This document shows, piece after piece, positions 17,899 through 26,236 of a DNA stretch of 64,000 nt (its first letter is position 1; each line of letters starts with the position of its first letter). The translations under genes were made by a program, and so were the position numbers. The DNA is from CBDCXF01 sp965223755. Its GTDB lineage: Bacteria; Acidobacteriota; Thermoanaerobaculia; Multivoradales; JAHEKO01. The notes beneath the pieces are model-generated. The model did no database searches. It worked only from the letters and a program-made list of their open reading frames with translations, and had not been told where the DNA came from. The stretch lies in the NCBI GenBank assembly GCA_965223755.1, contig CBDCXF010000002.1, positions 1,302,001 to 1,366,000 of the forward strand, given 5' to 3'.

Positions 17899-19965
17899 TT
17901 AAGCTTCCAGTCTAGGTAGCGTTACCGTGAACACTGCTCCTCCCAACGAGCCTTCTTCTTGAACGGATATCTCTCCGCCAAGATCAATGACGGCGTCTCG
18001 GACTATTGTTAGGCCAAGTCCAGTTCCTTGTGGGGTGGTTGTTTGGCCTGGAAGCCACATCTCCTCGGTATCAAGAGAGATGATGCCGGTTCCGGAATCA
18101 GCAACTTCTAGCGTTAGAGTTGCTGCGCCGACATCGGTACTGATCTGAATAGATCGGTTCCCTTGTTGGGTTCTCCTAGCCTTGATTGCGTTTATGGCGT
18201 TTGTTAGGAGGTTAGCTAGGATCGATTCAAGGGCGGCCTCTGTTCCATATAGGAAGGGAGAGGTGTTGCTTAACTCAACTACTGTAGCAATGGACATCCT
18301 TTGAAAGTGGGGCCCAAGTAGGCGCATTACGCCATGGATCGTTTTGTGAACATCCACTTGCCCAGGTATTCGCTTGTCGTGTTGCAGAAGCCCGAGAGTT
18401 AGCTCTGTAAAGCTCTTGAGGGCATTTGCAGACGTAGTGATAAGGGTCAACGCCTCAGAGAAATCATCAAGGTCCCTCTTCAAGACCCGTTCCTGCGCGA
18501 TGGACCGTACCGTTGTTGCCGACCGCGCCATTGTGGTTAGAGGCTTCTTGGATTCATGCGCAAAGGTAGCGGCAGTAGTCCCAACCGTGCAAAGAGTCCG
18601 GTAGAGTTGCACCTCCTCGAGCAAAGTCTGCTCTCGTTGATCGCGAACCTTCTCGTATGATCGAAATACTCTTTCAAGTGGCTGGCGCTCCGTTTTCGAT
18701 ATTGCCTCTATTGCGCTGGAGACAGCAGCTTTCGCTTTTTCTACGTCCTCCGCTCGTTCTGTTCGGGCCACATTTCTGCGTTTCTCTCTCTCAGCCAGTC
18801 TTCGTCTCGCCATCCAGTCCAGTGCATCTTGCGCAAAGCGTCGCAATTCTGTGAATGCAGTGTCCTCGACGAAGCCTGAGCGGTCAGTCTTCTGTATAAG
18901 TCGTTCCCCTGGGTCGTCAATTGTGATCCGTCCAACAGATGTATTCGTTGACGGTCGTTCCTCCGGCGAGCGCGCTCGCCGAAGGTTCATGTCCAGCCAG
19001 TCATGGCCCTCGTCACCATATGGGTGGACTCTGAGACCGCGGTGATAGACGTGAACTCCGCCAACAGCATTCAGCCAATCGCGCACCTCGGTGACCGTTG
19101 GTCCTCCTGGTGTAAAAGACTTCTTGTCGAGTAGAAATGCCCAAAGCTCAAAGCGTGCAGAAGGGCATGAGTACCTCTTCTTTGAAGTGCCGAGATCGCT
19201 GTGTGAGGCTCTGAATAGTTTGTTGCCACGTGGATCGTATACGGTAGCGCTTGCTTTGCCGTTGCCGTCGACAGCGGCATCAAGTCGATACGCAGCGTCA
19301 GCGAAGTATTGGTTCTTTACAAGCTTTTGAAGATCCCGAAACTCAGTCGCAACTAGTACTGGTTGAAAACCGTGTTGATCGTCAAAAGGGTCAGCAAGCA
19401 ACACCATTGACCTTGCGAGCCGCTTCACGTCCATCCTTCTTAGGTGTGTTTGAAGGCCAGTAATTGTGATGCAGGTGCCTTTACTCTCTGCTTTCGATCT
19501 GTGAAGGGTTCGTAGCGTAAGCGGGACATCTTCGACCGCAGTGGCGTCGTCAAAGCTCTTCCAATCGATCTTCAGCTCATGCTTGGCTTGCGGTACCAGC
19601 CTAGGTTTGGTTTCCAGGTGGACTTTGTTTCCCATCCTGAGAGACGCGAGTCGGCCGAGGCCTTTGTTGCCCACAGGCAATCGGCCTAGCCGTGTTGGTT
19701 TGGTAGACGTTTTTAATGATTTTCCGAGCAGAAGCCACCCGTCGACGATCTGGTCGCGGTCCATTCCGTCACCATTGTCGGATACGCGAATCGTGCCACC
19801 TTTCTTGTTGGTCTTTAGCAGCTCTACTTTGCAGGTACGCGCATCGGCATCGTATGCGTTCTTCACCAACTCGAGGATTCCTTGGTCTGGATGCGGGTTT
19901 AGTTCCTCTCCTAGTCGCTGGAGGATCGCCGGAGCAAAGCGGAAGTTTTCGCTACTCTTGGTCAT
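17899..19965 (-). CDS. Dual GHKL ATPase: MORC/Hsp90-like N-terminal module plus histidine-kinase-like C-terminal module
   Basis: This 688-residue protein has two separate GHKL ATP-binding folds. The N-terminal one has ELVKNAYDADA (N box, about 36-46), VSDNGDGM and NKGLGRLAS, as in Hsp90/MutL/MORC ATPases. A middle region ends with TDRSGFVEDTAF (about 364-375). A coiled coil leads to an H-box-like helix with His474 in FAHESKKPL. The C-terminal kinase-type ATPase has LLTNAINAI, VADSGTGI and GTGLGLTIV. (Numbering is from a TTG four codons upstream.) The start is ATG 19965, which overlaps the methyltransferase stop as ATGA, so translation is coupled. A homologue with the same architecture lies at 57692-59905. 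Confidence 0.88.
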   Translation of the reverse strand: MTKSSENFRFAPAILQRLGEELNPHPDQGILELVKNAYDADARTCKVELLKTNKKGGTIRVSDNGDGMDRDQIVDGWLLLGKSLKTSTKPTRLGRLPVGNKGLGRLASLRMGNKVHLETKPRLVPQAKHELKIDWKSFDDATAVEDVPLTLRTLHRSKAESKGTCITITGLQTHLRRMDVKRLARSMVLLADPFDDQHGFQPVLVATEFRDLQKLVKNQYFADAAYRLDAAVDGNGKASATVYDPRGNKLFRASHSDLGTSKKRYSCPSARFELWAFLLDKKSFTPGGPTVTEVRDWLNAVGGVHVYHRGLRVHPYGDEGHDWLDMNLRRARSPEERPSTNTSVGRITIDDPGERLIQKTDRSGFVEDTAFTELRRFAQDALDWMARRRLAEREKRRNVARTERAEDVEKAKAAVSSAIEAISKTERQPLERVFRSYEKVRDQREQTLLEEVQLYRTLCTVGTTAATFAHESKKPLTTMARSATTVRSIAQERVLKRDLDDFSEALTLITTSANALKSFTELTLGLLQHDKRIPGQVDVHKTIHGVMRLLGPHFQRMSIATVVELSNTSPFLYGTEAALESILANLLTNAINAIKARRTQQGNRSIQISTDVGAATLTLEVADSGTGIISLDTEEMWLPGQTTTPQGTGLGLTIVRDAVIDLGGEISVQEEGSLGGAVFTVTLPRLEA

Positions 19966-21104
19966 TCTATGACCCAAGGTGTGTCCTCAAGAGCTGGCAC
20001 TGTAAGGTGACGACACCTAATTCGTGAGTTTAGCCACTTGGACGTGCGGTCGGACTTCAAGACCTGCACCGCACGTCGGCAGGTTTCCAGGCTCCCGTCC
20101 TTAGGCAGAAGAACCATCAAGTGGTTCTCGACAGCGACTCGCCGATCTGAACGGACTATGGTTGCAACGGCTCTGTGTAGATCCTCAGGCCGTGAAGTTC
20201 GGCGTACGACAACGAAAGGAGCTTCGAACAAGGTGCCTTCAAATCGGCGAAAACGGGAGGGGCGGATTTCCCCCCATTTTCTGAGACCTTTTGAAGTGAC
20301 AAAAGGATGTTTTGCACCGACTTGTCTGTGCCTGAAATCAACCACCGGTCCAACTCGTACATCAACATAATCGCTCAGTCGCTTGGTGGAGTGCCCGACT
20401 AACTCCCAAGAGGCGCGTTTTCTAGATGAGCTGCCTACCTGGAGTTGTAGAAGAAACACATGGACATCGGTAGATGCATTGAATCGACCAAGGACTTTGA
20501 TCGAAGCAACGTAAGCATGTTGTTCGATATACGAACGCCATTTCTTGTACCTTGACCCACTTCGCAGCACGTCAGGAAGCACTGAAACGATTCGTGTTCC
20601 TTCTTTCGCCTGCTTTACCATCTTGGTTAAAAAAATTGCGGCATTGGTGACCGAACCTTGGGCCCAAGAACATTGTTTTGTTGCCTTTACCTTTGTGAAC
20701 GGCGGATTCATAACAATATCGGTGGCGTTAGCAACTGCAGCTTGGGCACGCAACCCAGAACCGGCTGTAATGTTGGGAAGCAAGTCCGAGAGCTGATGGA
20801 TCCCGACTCTTGTTCGTTTCTCGCACTTCAAAGCGGCTAGTAGAGCGAGTCTTATCCGTGTTGCGTTAACGAGCTCCGGATGAATGTCCCGACCAGAAAG
20901 GTATGTGCCCCATTCTCTTAAAGTCGCTGTCGTCGATCTTCGGACTGGAAGCCTCGATGCGCACGCAAGCAGTAGATCGCCTGCACCAACTGCCGGATCT
21001 AAGAACCGCGCCGTCGAGCTGACAGGGTTGCCCACTAATTTCGCGACTTCGGTAGCTATCGAACTGCCGGAGAAGAAGATGCCCTGTTTCCGTCTTTTCC
21101 CCAC
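19962..21104 (-). CDS. DNA N6-adenine methyltransferase, main part (gene interrupted upstream by duplication)
   Basis: The protein carries the SAM-binding motif I, FLDPAVGAGD (about 34-43), and the catalytic motif IV NPPF (133-136) in IVMNPPFTKV. This is the gamma-type order of N6-adenine methyltransferases of type I/II restriction systems and related defence modules. The C-terminal half would recognise DNA. The frame starts at GTG 21104 within a tandem duplication. The fragment at 21141-21368 shows that the original protein began about 75 residues earlier (ending in the shared LGKRRKQGIFFSG). All catalytic motifs are downstream of the damage, so residual activity is possible. The stop overlaps the GHKL start. 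Confidence 0.85.
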   Translation of the reverse strand: MGKRRKQGIFFSGSSIATEVAKLVGNPVSSTARFLDPAVGAGDLLLACASRLPVRRSTTATLREWGTYLSGRDIHPELVNATRIRLALLAALKCEKRTRVGIHQLSDLLPNITAGSGLRAQAAVANATDIVMNPPFTKVKATKQCSWAQGSVTNAAIFLTKMVKQAKEGTRIVSVLPDVLRSGSRYKKWRSYIEQHAYVASIKVLGRFNASTDVHVFLLQLQVGSSSRKRASWELVGHSTKRLSDYVDVRVGPVVDFRHRQVGAKHPFVTSKGLRKWGEIRPSRFRRFEGTLFEAPFVVVRRTSRPEDLHRAVATIVRSDRRVAVENHLMVLLPKDGSLETCRRAVQVLKSDRTSKWLNSRIRCRHLTVPALEDTPWVIE

Positions 21105-21280
21105 TTCACGAGACTCCGTAAAGCTTCCGACGGGTGCCCATCAAGTGCGGCGGTGATCGAATCTTCCATCGCTTCTGCCGGAGAAGAAGATGCCCTGTTT
21201 CCGTCTTTTCCCCAACTTCACGAGACTCCGTAAAGCTTCCGACGGGTGCCCATCAAGTGCGGCGGTGATCGAATCTTCCA
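21064..21280 (-). repeat. Tandem duplication of about 105 bp inside the methyltransferase gene
   Basis: The 105 bases at 21064-21168 recur as 106 bases at 21175-21280, separated by 6 bases. They are identical except for one base: CCCCACTT in the left copy against CCCCAACTT in the right. The net insertion is 111 bases (37 codons), so the outer reading frame is kept. The left copy is read out of register up to the indel and meets a TGA at 21141-21143. Removal of one copy would restore one continuous methyltransferase frame. Confidence 0.93.
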
Positions 21281-21368
21281 CAAATGAAGCGGTATTTTGC
21301 GGAGCTGCCTTGCTCAAGAGTTCCGCCAGCTCGTCTACGTACGGCTGATATTCCTTCAAAGGTGGCAC
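21141..21368 (-). pseudogene. N-terminal fragment of the element A methyltransferase
   Basis: This 75-codon frame (GTG 21368) reads SITAALDGHPSEALRSLVK and then GKRRKQGIFFSG, the same residues that begin the methyltransferase at 21104. It then runs into the second repeat copy and stops at 21141. It is in the same frame as the main methyltransferase, so the two are halves of one gene separated by a 111-base insertion. The first 50 residues are helical and resemble the short N-terminal extension found before the SAM-binding core in N6 methyltransferases. Confidence 0.8.
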
Positions 21369-21459
21369 TGCGTTCTCGAAATTATGAGTTCTCGCGCTCG
21401 CTTCGAGTCAGGATAGCCGGAACTTTCCGTAGCGTCTATGTCGCTCGAAGGAGCCAGTC

Positions 21460-21678
21460 TCACTTAAGAAAAAATGCAAGCGGTTTGTCATAAACCTGCG
21501 CAAGTTCGAGGAGTTCCAATGGATCGATTCGGCGCTCACCAGTCTCTATTCGAGAGATGAACTGTTGAGGAACGTCGATCAATTTGGCGACTTCAGCCTG
21601 TGTGAGGTCGGCTTCGATGCGAGCTCCACGTAACTTCTCAAGCATACGCCGATAGCGAATGGGATGCAGGGTCGCCAT
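21460..21678 (-). CDS. XRE-family helix-turn-helix regulator, first gene of the operon
   Basis: The 72-residue protein is almost entirely a Cro/CI-type HTH: LRGARIEADLTQAEVAKLIDVPQQFISRIETGERRIDPLELLELAQVYD. I chose ATG 21678 (MATLHPIRY) over an in-frame ATG 48 bases upstream, because the upstream stretch overlaps the repeated operator-like sequence at 21693-21740. It probably represses its own operon (XRE - methyltransferase - GHKL - receiver - MBL) from the divergent promoter region shared with the gene at 21765. Small XRE proteins similarly precede many restriction-modification and defence operons as controller proteins. Confidence 0.85.
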   Translation of the reverse strand: MATLHPIRYRRMLEKLRGARIEADLTQAEVAKLIDVPQQFISRIETGERRIDPLELLELAQVYDKPLAFFLK

Positions 21679-21692
21679 TGGCACATTGCTAC

Positions 21693-21740
21693 ACACTGTC
21701 TCTGTGTACACAAAAATGATGTACACTGTCTTGATGTGAC
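21693..21740. promoter_or_regulatory. Probable operator array between the XRE operon and the divergent secreted-protein gene
   Basis: Two direct copies of ACACTGTC with similar flanks (ACACTGTCTCTGTGT at 21693, ACACTGTCTTGATGT at 21723) are spaced exactly 30 bp apart, three helical turns. A perfect palindrome GTGTACAC (21704-21711) and a near copy ATGTACAC (21719-21726) lie within. The array sits in the 86-bp gap between divergent starts, where a controller such as the adjacent XRE protein would bind. Confidence 0.55.
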
Positions 21741-21764
21741 ATCAGCAACTGCTAAGGAGGTTGG

Positions 21765-22499
21765 ATGCAGCATTACAAACGTCATGCGGTCGTCTTTGTT
21801 GGGAGTTTGTTGGCAGCCGCTGCAGCGGCGCAACAACAGACGCCTAACGACGAAGTTCTCCAGCTCGTCCAGGCTGGGCTTTCTGACGAGGTTGTCATCG
21901 CCAAAATCCGACAGATCCCGATTGAGAAACGGGATACATCGGCTGACGCACTCATCGCGTTACGGGAGGCCGGTGCGAGTGAGGCCGTTCTTGCGGAACT
22001 AGTGAAGACAGTCTCAGATGCGGCGCCTAAACCGCAATCTCCGGATTTCGGTCAGGAAGTCGACCATCCCTTCCAGATCACTATGTTGACCACGGAAGGT
22101 GAGCAGCAGATTTGGGCGGCTCGTGCATCGACGCAGGTCTCGATGACACGTGCGATGACATTTAGGTCATCGACATCAGTCGCGTTGTCAGGTACGACCG
22201 CGTCGACACGCACCACCGACCCAAGGCCACGATTCATCCTTCCTGAAGCGTGGGTTACGGCCGACGTAGCTCTTATTGAACTCGACGTAAAAGGTAAGAA
22301 GCGACAGCGAATTGCCCGGTTCGGCAGTGGCTTCGGTGGTACGAAAGGTTTGGGTTCGGCGAAGCAGAAACTCGTTATTCCTACGACCATCAGGAGGGAC
22401 GGTCAGCGCACGATTGTTGAACCGACGGCGGATCTGGAGCCAGGTGAATACGCCATTTCCATCTTCATGAAGATCTTCGATTTCTCGGTGAGGCGCTAG
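21765..22499 (+). CDS. Exported protein with acidobacterial-type helical repeat, unknown function
   Basis: A very strong ribosome site (AAGGAGG) precedes ATG 21765. The signal peptide (VVFVGSLLAAAAAAQQQ) predicts export. Residues 27-75 (DEVLQLVQAGLSDEVVIAKIRQ ... ADALIALREAGASEAVLAELV) form a paired-helix motif that I associate with small exported Acidobacteriota proteins. The C-terminal 150 residues are beta-rich, with a conserved-looking 'LEPGEYAI' ending. No catalytic motif is visible. It is divergent from the XRE operon and may share its regulation. A link to defence is not supported. Confidence 0.65.
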   Translation: MQHYKRHAVVFVGSLLAAAAAAQQQTPNDEVLQLVQAGLSDEVVIAKIRQIPIEKRDTSADALIALREAGASEAVLAELVKTVSDAAPKPQSPDFGQEVDHPFQITMLTTEGEQQIWAARASTQVSMTRAMTFRSSTSVALSGTTASTRTTDPRPRFILPEAWVTADVALIELDVKGKKRQRIARFGSGFGGTKGLGSAKQKLVIPTTIRRDGQRTIVEPTADLEPGEYAISIFMKIFDFSVRR

Positions 22500-22550
22500 G
22501 ATAATCACCTGACGGTTGGCTGCGACTGAACTGCCGATGGTCGATCTAAT

Positions 22551-23543
22551 CTAGAGTTTCCTCCGCGCTATTTCGTTACCCCAGCAGACCCAACCGTCAT
22601 GAACGGTTCGGGCGAATAGCTCCAGCCGCGGGGCTGGGCTGACCCTTTCAACGAGCTTTCGAACAGCGGCTGGTTTGATGCTGTGGCCGGCTCGCCGTGG
22701 ATGTTCAAGCCAGCTTCGTTCGGAACCAGGAAATGTGCAGTTTCCGTTGACGCCGAGCAAGAGGAACTCGTGGCAAACTCGCCAGTAGTTGCCTAGCCCG
22801 AGCTCTGGTTTGACCCAAACGAACACGCTCTTGTAGTCGAAGCCCCACGCCTCCATGAGGTCGAGTGCTTCTGGTAGGAAGCCGTTGGTCGTCCACAAGT
22901 GCAAATGGGCTGGGTCGGCAGCGAGTTGCGCGACTGGGAGCGCCCGCAATTCTTCGATTGAGAGAGAGTCATAGTGCGCAATGGCAGCGCCCTCCGATGC
23001 TTGATTGTCGTATGGCCACGGCGGGTCGGCGTAGATGGTGCCAAACGTTTTCTTGCCAACGAGGTTGTGTAGATCCTCAATGGTTAGCGTCTCAGTTTCC
23101 TTTGCCTTCACGTTACGTCGACGCTCCCAGCGTGCGACGTATCGCAGGAGCGTTTTGGTGGTGAGTTCGCCACCTGAGTTCTTGGTTGTGGCGATGTGAT
23201 GTTCGAAGTCGGCCGAGGGCAGTGAGGCAATGCGACGCCAACGGTACGCTGCTTGGTAGCTGAGTTGGTTGTCTTTGAGTGCCCTCGCGTATGGAGAACT
23301 TTTTCCACCGGTGGAAGAAGTGATATCTGAGCGCATGCCCTGCTTGCGCTCCAAATACTCCAAAAGTTCGCCAGCACGACGTTCCGCTCGCAATTTGATT
23401 TCTGTGGCGTGGTTTTGGGTTTCAAGGCCGAGCTTTGCCTTGCGGGCATACACCGCAGCCGCGTGGGCGACATCCAAAATGCCCTTTGCTTCGTCGATGG
23501 TCTTGATTTCCGCCAAAGCACGCCTGGCGTCATCGAGGCGCAT
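22551..23543 (-). CDS. MT-A70-family adenine methyltransferase
   Basis: The C-terminal half is an MT-A70 domain: TIYADPPWPYDN with the catalytic DPPW, HLHLWTTNGFLPEAL, and a late block ending in ELFAR. The family methylates adenine N6 in DNA or RNA. Phage and mobile-element members usually act on DNA and may mask restriction sites. The N-terminal 130 residues are helical and basic (AVYARKAKLGLETQNHATEIKLRAERRAGELL), a region that commonly precedes this domain in mobile-element homologues. I used ATG 23543; a GTG 51 bases upstream is also in frame. It is convergent with the exported protein and flanked by mobility genes. Confidence 0.85.
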   Translation of the reverse strand: MRLDDARRALAEIKTIDEAKGILDVAHAAAVYARKAKLGLETQNHATEIKLRAERRAGELLEYLERKQGMRSDITSSTGGKSSPYARALKDNQLSYQAAYRWRRIASLPSADFEHHIATTKNSGGELTTKTLLRYVARWERRRNVKAKETETLTIEDLHNLVGKKTFGTIYADPPWPYDNQASEGAAIAHYDSLSIEELRALPVAQLAADPAHLHLWTTNGFLPEALDLMEAWGFDYKSVFVWVKPELGLGNYWRVCHEFLLLGVNGNCTFPGSERSWLEHPRRAGHSIKPAAVRKLVERVSPAPRLELFARTVHDGWVCWGNEIARRKL

Positions 23544-23762
23544 TACTTCGGTGGGCTCTGCTACCGAAGAGAATTGGCCGTCGTTGCTGGACACGGTATG
23601 GCGAAAGCAAAGTTACATCGCTGTGCGATGCAGACTGACTAGGGCTTTCGCGAAGAGTAGCAGGTCCGACATGCAAACTGGGCCGAGCCATAGACGTCGA
23701 ATTTGATGCGCCGTCAACTCTAGACAAGACGGGAGAACGCGCTACCCTGAAGGTGCGTTTGT

Positions 23763-24230
23763 ATGCAAAACAGGTATCTGAGGAAGCTCAATATCGAGCT
23801 TGTTGATGGAGAATTTGAGAACCCGATCAACGAGCAGATCCGTGACCCCAAGCAGGTCTACGAGATCTTTCGTGACATCAAAGACAGGTCGCAGGAAACA
23901 CTTCTGGGCCTGTACTTGAGCGACGATCAGAAGGCGAGCGTTTACTCGGTGCTCAGCGTCGGGAGTAGTCACGAGACGCTTTGCTCTCCAACCGAAGTTT
24001 TCAGGCATGCATTCTTGACCAGCGCCAAGACATTCGTCTTGATTCACAACCACCCAGGAGGCAATCCTGCACCTTCCGATTCGGATAAAGATGTCATCCG
24101 CGAACTCGAACGTCAGTCGGAAGTGCTGCACTTTCGATTCCTCGATTTCATCATCGTGGGCAAGGATTCCTATTGGAGCTTGTTTGAGGAAACTATGGAT
24201 GGGAGTGAGTATGAGCTTGGACGGATCTAG
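23763..24230 (+). CDS. RadC-like JAB/MPN-domain protein (short)
   Basis: The 155-residue protein carries the JAMM metal-binding signature IHNHPGGNPAPSDSD (H-x-H...S-x2-D) after an upstream Glu in the core fold (ETLLGLYLSDD). RadC-type JAB proteins are common on mobile elements and near defence islands. Their biochemical function is unsettled. It lacks the N-terminal helix-hairpin-helix part of full-length RadC. A second RadC-like gene lies at 28253-28927 in the same element. It is convergent with the serine recombinase, ending 16 bases away. Confidence 0.82.
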   Translation: MQNRYLRKLNIELVDGEFENPINEQIRDPKQVYEIFRDIKDRSQETLLGLYLSDDQKASVYSVLSVGSSHETLCSPTEVFRHAFLTSAKTFVLIHNHPGGNPAPSDSDKDVIRELERQSEVLHFRFLDFIIVGKDSYWSLFEETMDGSEYELGRI

Positions 24231-24246
24231 GAGGTCGAATCCGGAG

Positions 24247-26013
24247 CTAAGCTGCTCTGCGTTGGTGTACAGCGGCGCGTTGTTCGAGGAGCCCTCGGTC
24301 GCGCAGCCATTGTTTCAACACCGGCTGCACGGTGTTCCATTCAAATCGTAGTGAGCGCACACAGTCGGATTTGGCCATAGCAAATAGCCTAATCAGCCCG
24401 AAAAGTTCCCGTATTTTGGGTGTTCCATTAACCAATTCTTCGTAGGTCGGTGGGCGCTCGAAAATACACTCGAAGAGTGCTCGCTGTCGCTCGATATAGG
24501 TCGAGTCTTTAAGCCATTTGAGGGGGTGTTCCATTACGTCCCTTGCCCATGCGACAAACGCCTCAAAGTCGTCTGTCGGCACTTCCTGCGGGAGTCCACC
24601 TTGGGCTTTCTTGATCTGTTCCTCAAGAGCCTTTACGCGTGCCTCGATTTTCTCTCTGGCGATCGGCTCTTTGACAGCTATCAAACTGGATACGGCCGCG
24701 TCTTGTTCAGTCTTCAGCGTCGTGATGTGTTCTTTGCGCTTCTTCTGCTGCGCCCTGATGTCATGGCTTCGTTGTTTCCACGCTCGCCGAAGCGCCTTTT
24801 CAACCTCGTCGATCTGCTCAGGGTCTAGGTGCAGTCCTTCGAGATAACCATCAACTGATTCCTCAAACGCCGCTTTTGGGATGCGCAGGTAGTGGCCGCG
24901 GTTGCAGTGGTAGGCCGGATAACGAGTCCCGAGCCGACCTCGCGAAGCACTACCCAGGAACGGTTTGTCGGGGCATTCCGGGCAATGTACGACGTTCTTG
25001 TACGGATAGAGCGGGTTGTTTTTCAGGCGTACCGGAGCATGGCGCACGCCGTAGTGGATGGCGAGTGAACCATCCACCTTCTCCTCAATCTTGACTTTGC
25101 CCCGGTTGGCTTGATTGAAGGTCTTGATTGAGATCAGCCCTGGATACTGGGTTCGTACTGGCTCGCCCAATGTCAATTTCTCCACCCGTACCCCACAGTA
25201 GATGGGCCTCTCGATGATTTCTTGGAAATGCTTGACGGTCAGCGGCTTGGGTTGGGAGTGTCCAATGACGCGCGTTTTGGTCTTGTCCCACCGCTTGAAT
25301 CCCCTGGTCTTGAACCCATCTGCGTTGATGCGGTTGACGATTTCTTTGTCGGTCATGCGGCCACTTGCGCGCAGCCGAAACATGTCTCGGTAGTAGTCCG
25401 CACGGTCGGGATCGGGTACCTCGATTACACGCTCCCGTTCGTTGACGACGATCTTCTTGTTGAGAAATCCGTCAGCAGGCTGGCGGACTTTGTAGCCGTC
25501 GCGAACGAGCAGTGCTTGCTTGGCGACCATACGGGTAAGCATGTTGCGCAGTTCTTGATTTGCGGTGATCGCGGCGAGGATTTCGGCTGCTTCACTCGGT
25601 GAGTACTTGCTCCATTCGTATTCCAGTCCGAGATGGTCGAGCGTGTTTCGCTCAGGCTGAATGATGCCGCGGCTGTCGACAATGTTGACGCCCAGTTCTG
25701 CCATGCGTCTCTTGAGCTCCAGGTAGTCAAGTGTTCCAGCTCTGGAGAATCGGTCGAGGTCGCGAACGACAAGGTGGTGGATGGGTTCGGGGCTCGACTT
25801 GACGTAGCCAACAATTTCCTCGATGACAGGCCGCACCCCTTTGAGGCTCGATAGAGGTTCTTCGAAAACACGCTCGGGTTCATTCCATTGGTTTTCTCGA
25901 GCGGTTTGACGCGCTCTTTCTTCTTGGTCCTCAAAGCTGTCTCCTTTGTTGACGTCGCCTGGATCACTCACCCGGCAGAGGACAATGCAGTTGTCACCTG
26001 GATTCCCGATCAT
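24247..26013 (-). CDS. Large serine recombinase of element A
   Basis: The N-terminal resolvase catalytic domain contains VLCRVSDPGD with the nucleophile Ser16 and a later VRDLDRFSRAG (the family's Arg-rich D-R-L-x-R block). A recombinase domain follows at about 200-310, then a zinc ribbon (CPECPDKPF ... YHCNRGHY) and a coiled coil at about 425-520. At 588 residues it is a normal length for the large serine integrase type. The element already has a tyrosine integrase at the tRNA site, so this enzyme may act at another site or be a relic of an older element. Its start overlaps the small gene upstream by 20 bases. Confidence 0.92.
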   Translation of the reverse strand: MIGNPGDNCIVLCRVSDPGDVNKGDSFEDQEERARQTARENQWNEPERVFEEPLSSLKGVRPVIEEIVGYVKSSPEPIHHLVVRDLDRFSRAGTLDYLELKRRMAELGVNIVDSRGIIQPERNTLDHLGLEYEWSKYSPSEAAEILAAITANQELRNMLTRMVAKQALLVRDGYKVRQPADGFLNKKIVVNERERVIEVPDPDRADYYRDMFRLRASGRMTDKEIVNRINADGFKTRGFKRWDKTKTRVIGHSQPKPLTVKHFQEIIERPIYCGVRVEKLTLGEPVRTQYPGLISIKTFNQANRGKVKIEEKVDGSLAIHYGVRHAPVRLKNNPLYPYKNVVHCPECPDKPFLGSASRGRLGTRYPAYHCNRGHYLRIPKAAFEESVDGYLEGLHLDPEQIDEVEKALRRAWKQRSHDIRAQQKKRKEHITTLKTEQDAAVSSLIAVKEPIAREKIEARVKALEEQIKKAQGGLPQEVPTDDFEAFVAWARDVMEHPLKWLKDSTYIERQRALFECIFERPPTYEELVNGTPKIRELFGLIRLFAMAKSDCVRSLRFEWNTVQPVLKQWLRDRGLLEQRAAVHQRRAA

Positions 26014-26131
26014 GTTGGTCTGTGTCGCTCATAGTGCGCTCCTCAAGCCAGATGTCAAGCAAAAGGTCCGCGAGGCGATCGGCTACTTCTCGGAGTTCTT
26101 GGTCATCAGGTTGAGGGGCATCCTTTTCCAT
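25994..26131 (-). CDS. Small acidic protein preceding the serine recombinase
   Basis: This 45-residue protein (ATG at 26129-26131) contains QELREVADRLADLLLDIWLEE, a charged amphipathic helix, and overlaps the recombinase start by 20 bases. Short proteins in exactly this position often accompany large serine recombinases on mobile elements, and element B has an equivalent at 62933-63109. A longer frame exists upstream but runs through the inverted repeat and the opposite-strand Toprim gene, so I reject it. Function is unknown. An accessory or directionality role for the recombinase is only a guess. Confidence 0.6.
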   Translation of the reverse strand: MEKDAPQPDDQELREVADRLADLLLDIWLEERTMSDTDQHDRESR

Positions 26132-26167
26132 GTAGACATAGTCGGTTACAGATGACGTTTTGCAAAC

Positions 26168-26200
26168 CAGCCCATCCTGCCGCAGAGGCAGGATGGGCTG
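26168..26200. promoter_or_regulatory. Perfect 14-bp inverted repeat in divergent promoter region (core ATCCTGCC-N5-GGCAGGAT)
   Basis: CAGCCCATCCTGCC is followed by the 5-base loop gcaga and its exact reverse complement. It lies in the 105-base gap between the divergent recombinase and Toprim operons, 37 bases before the Toprim start. A second palindrome with the same core lies at 27249-27269, 47 bases before the XRE gene. Two copies of one core at equivalent positions suggest an operator bound by a single regulator. Confidence 0.6.
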
Positions 26201-26236
26201 TCTGACAACGTACAGATCAGCCCGTACCGTGAAGTC

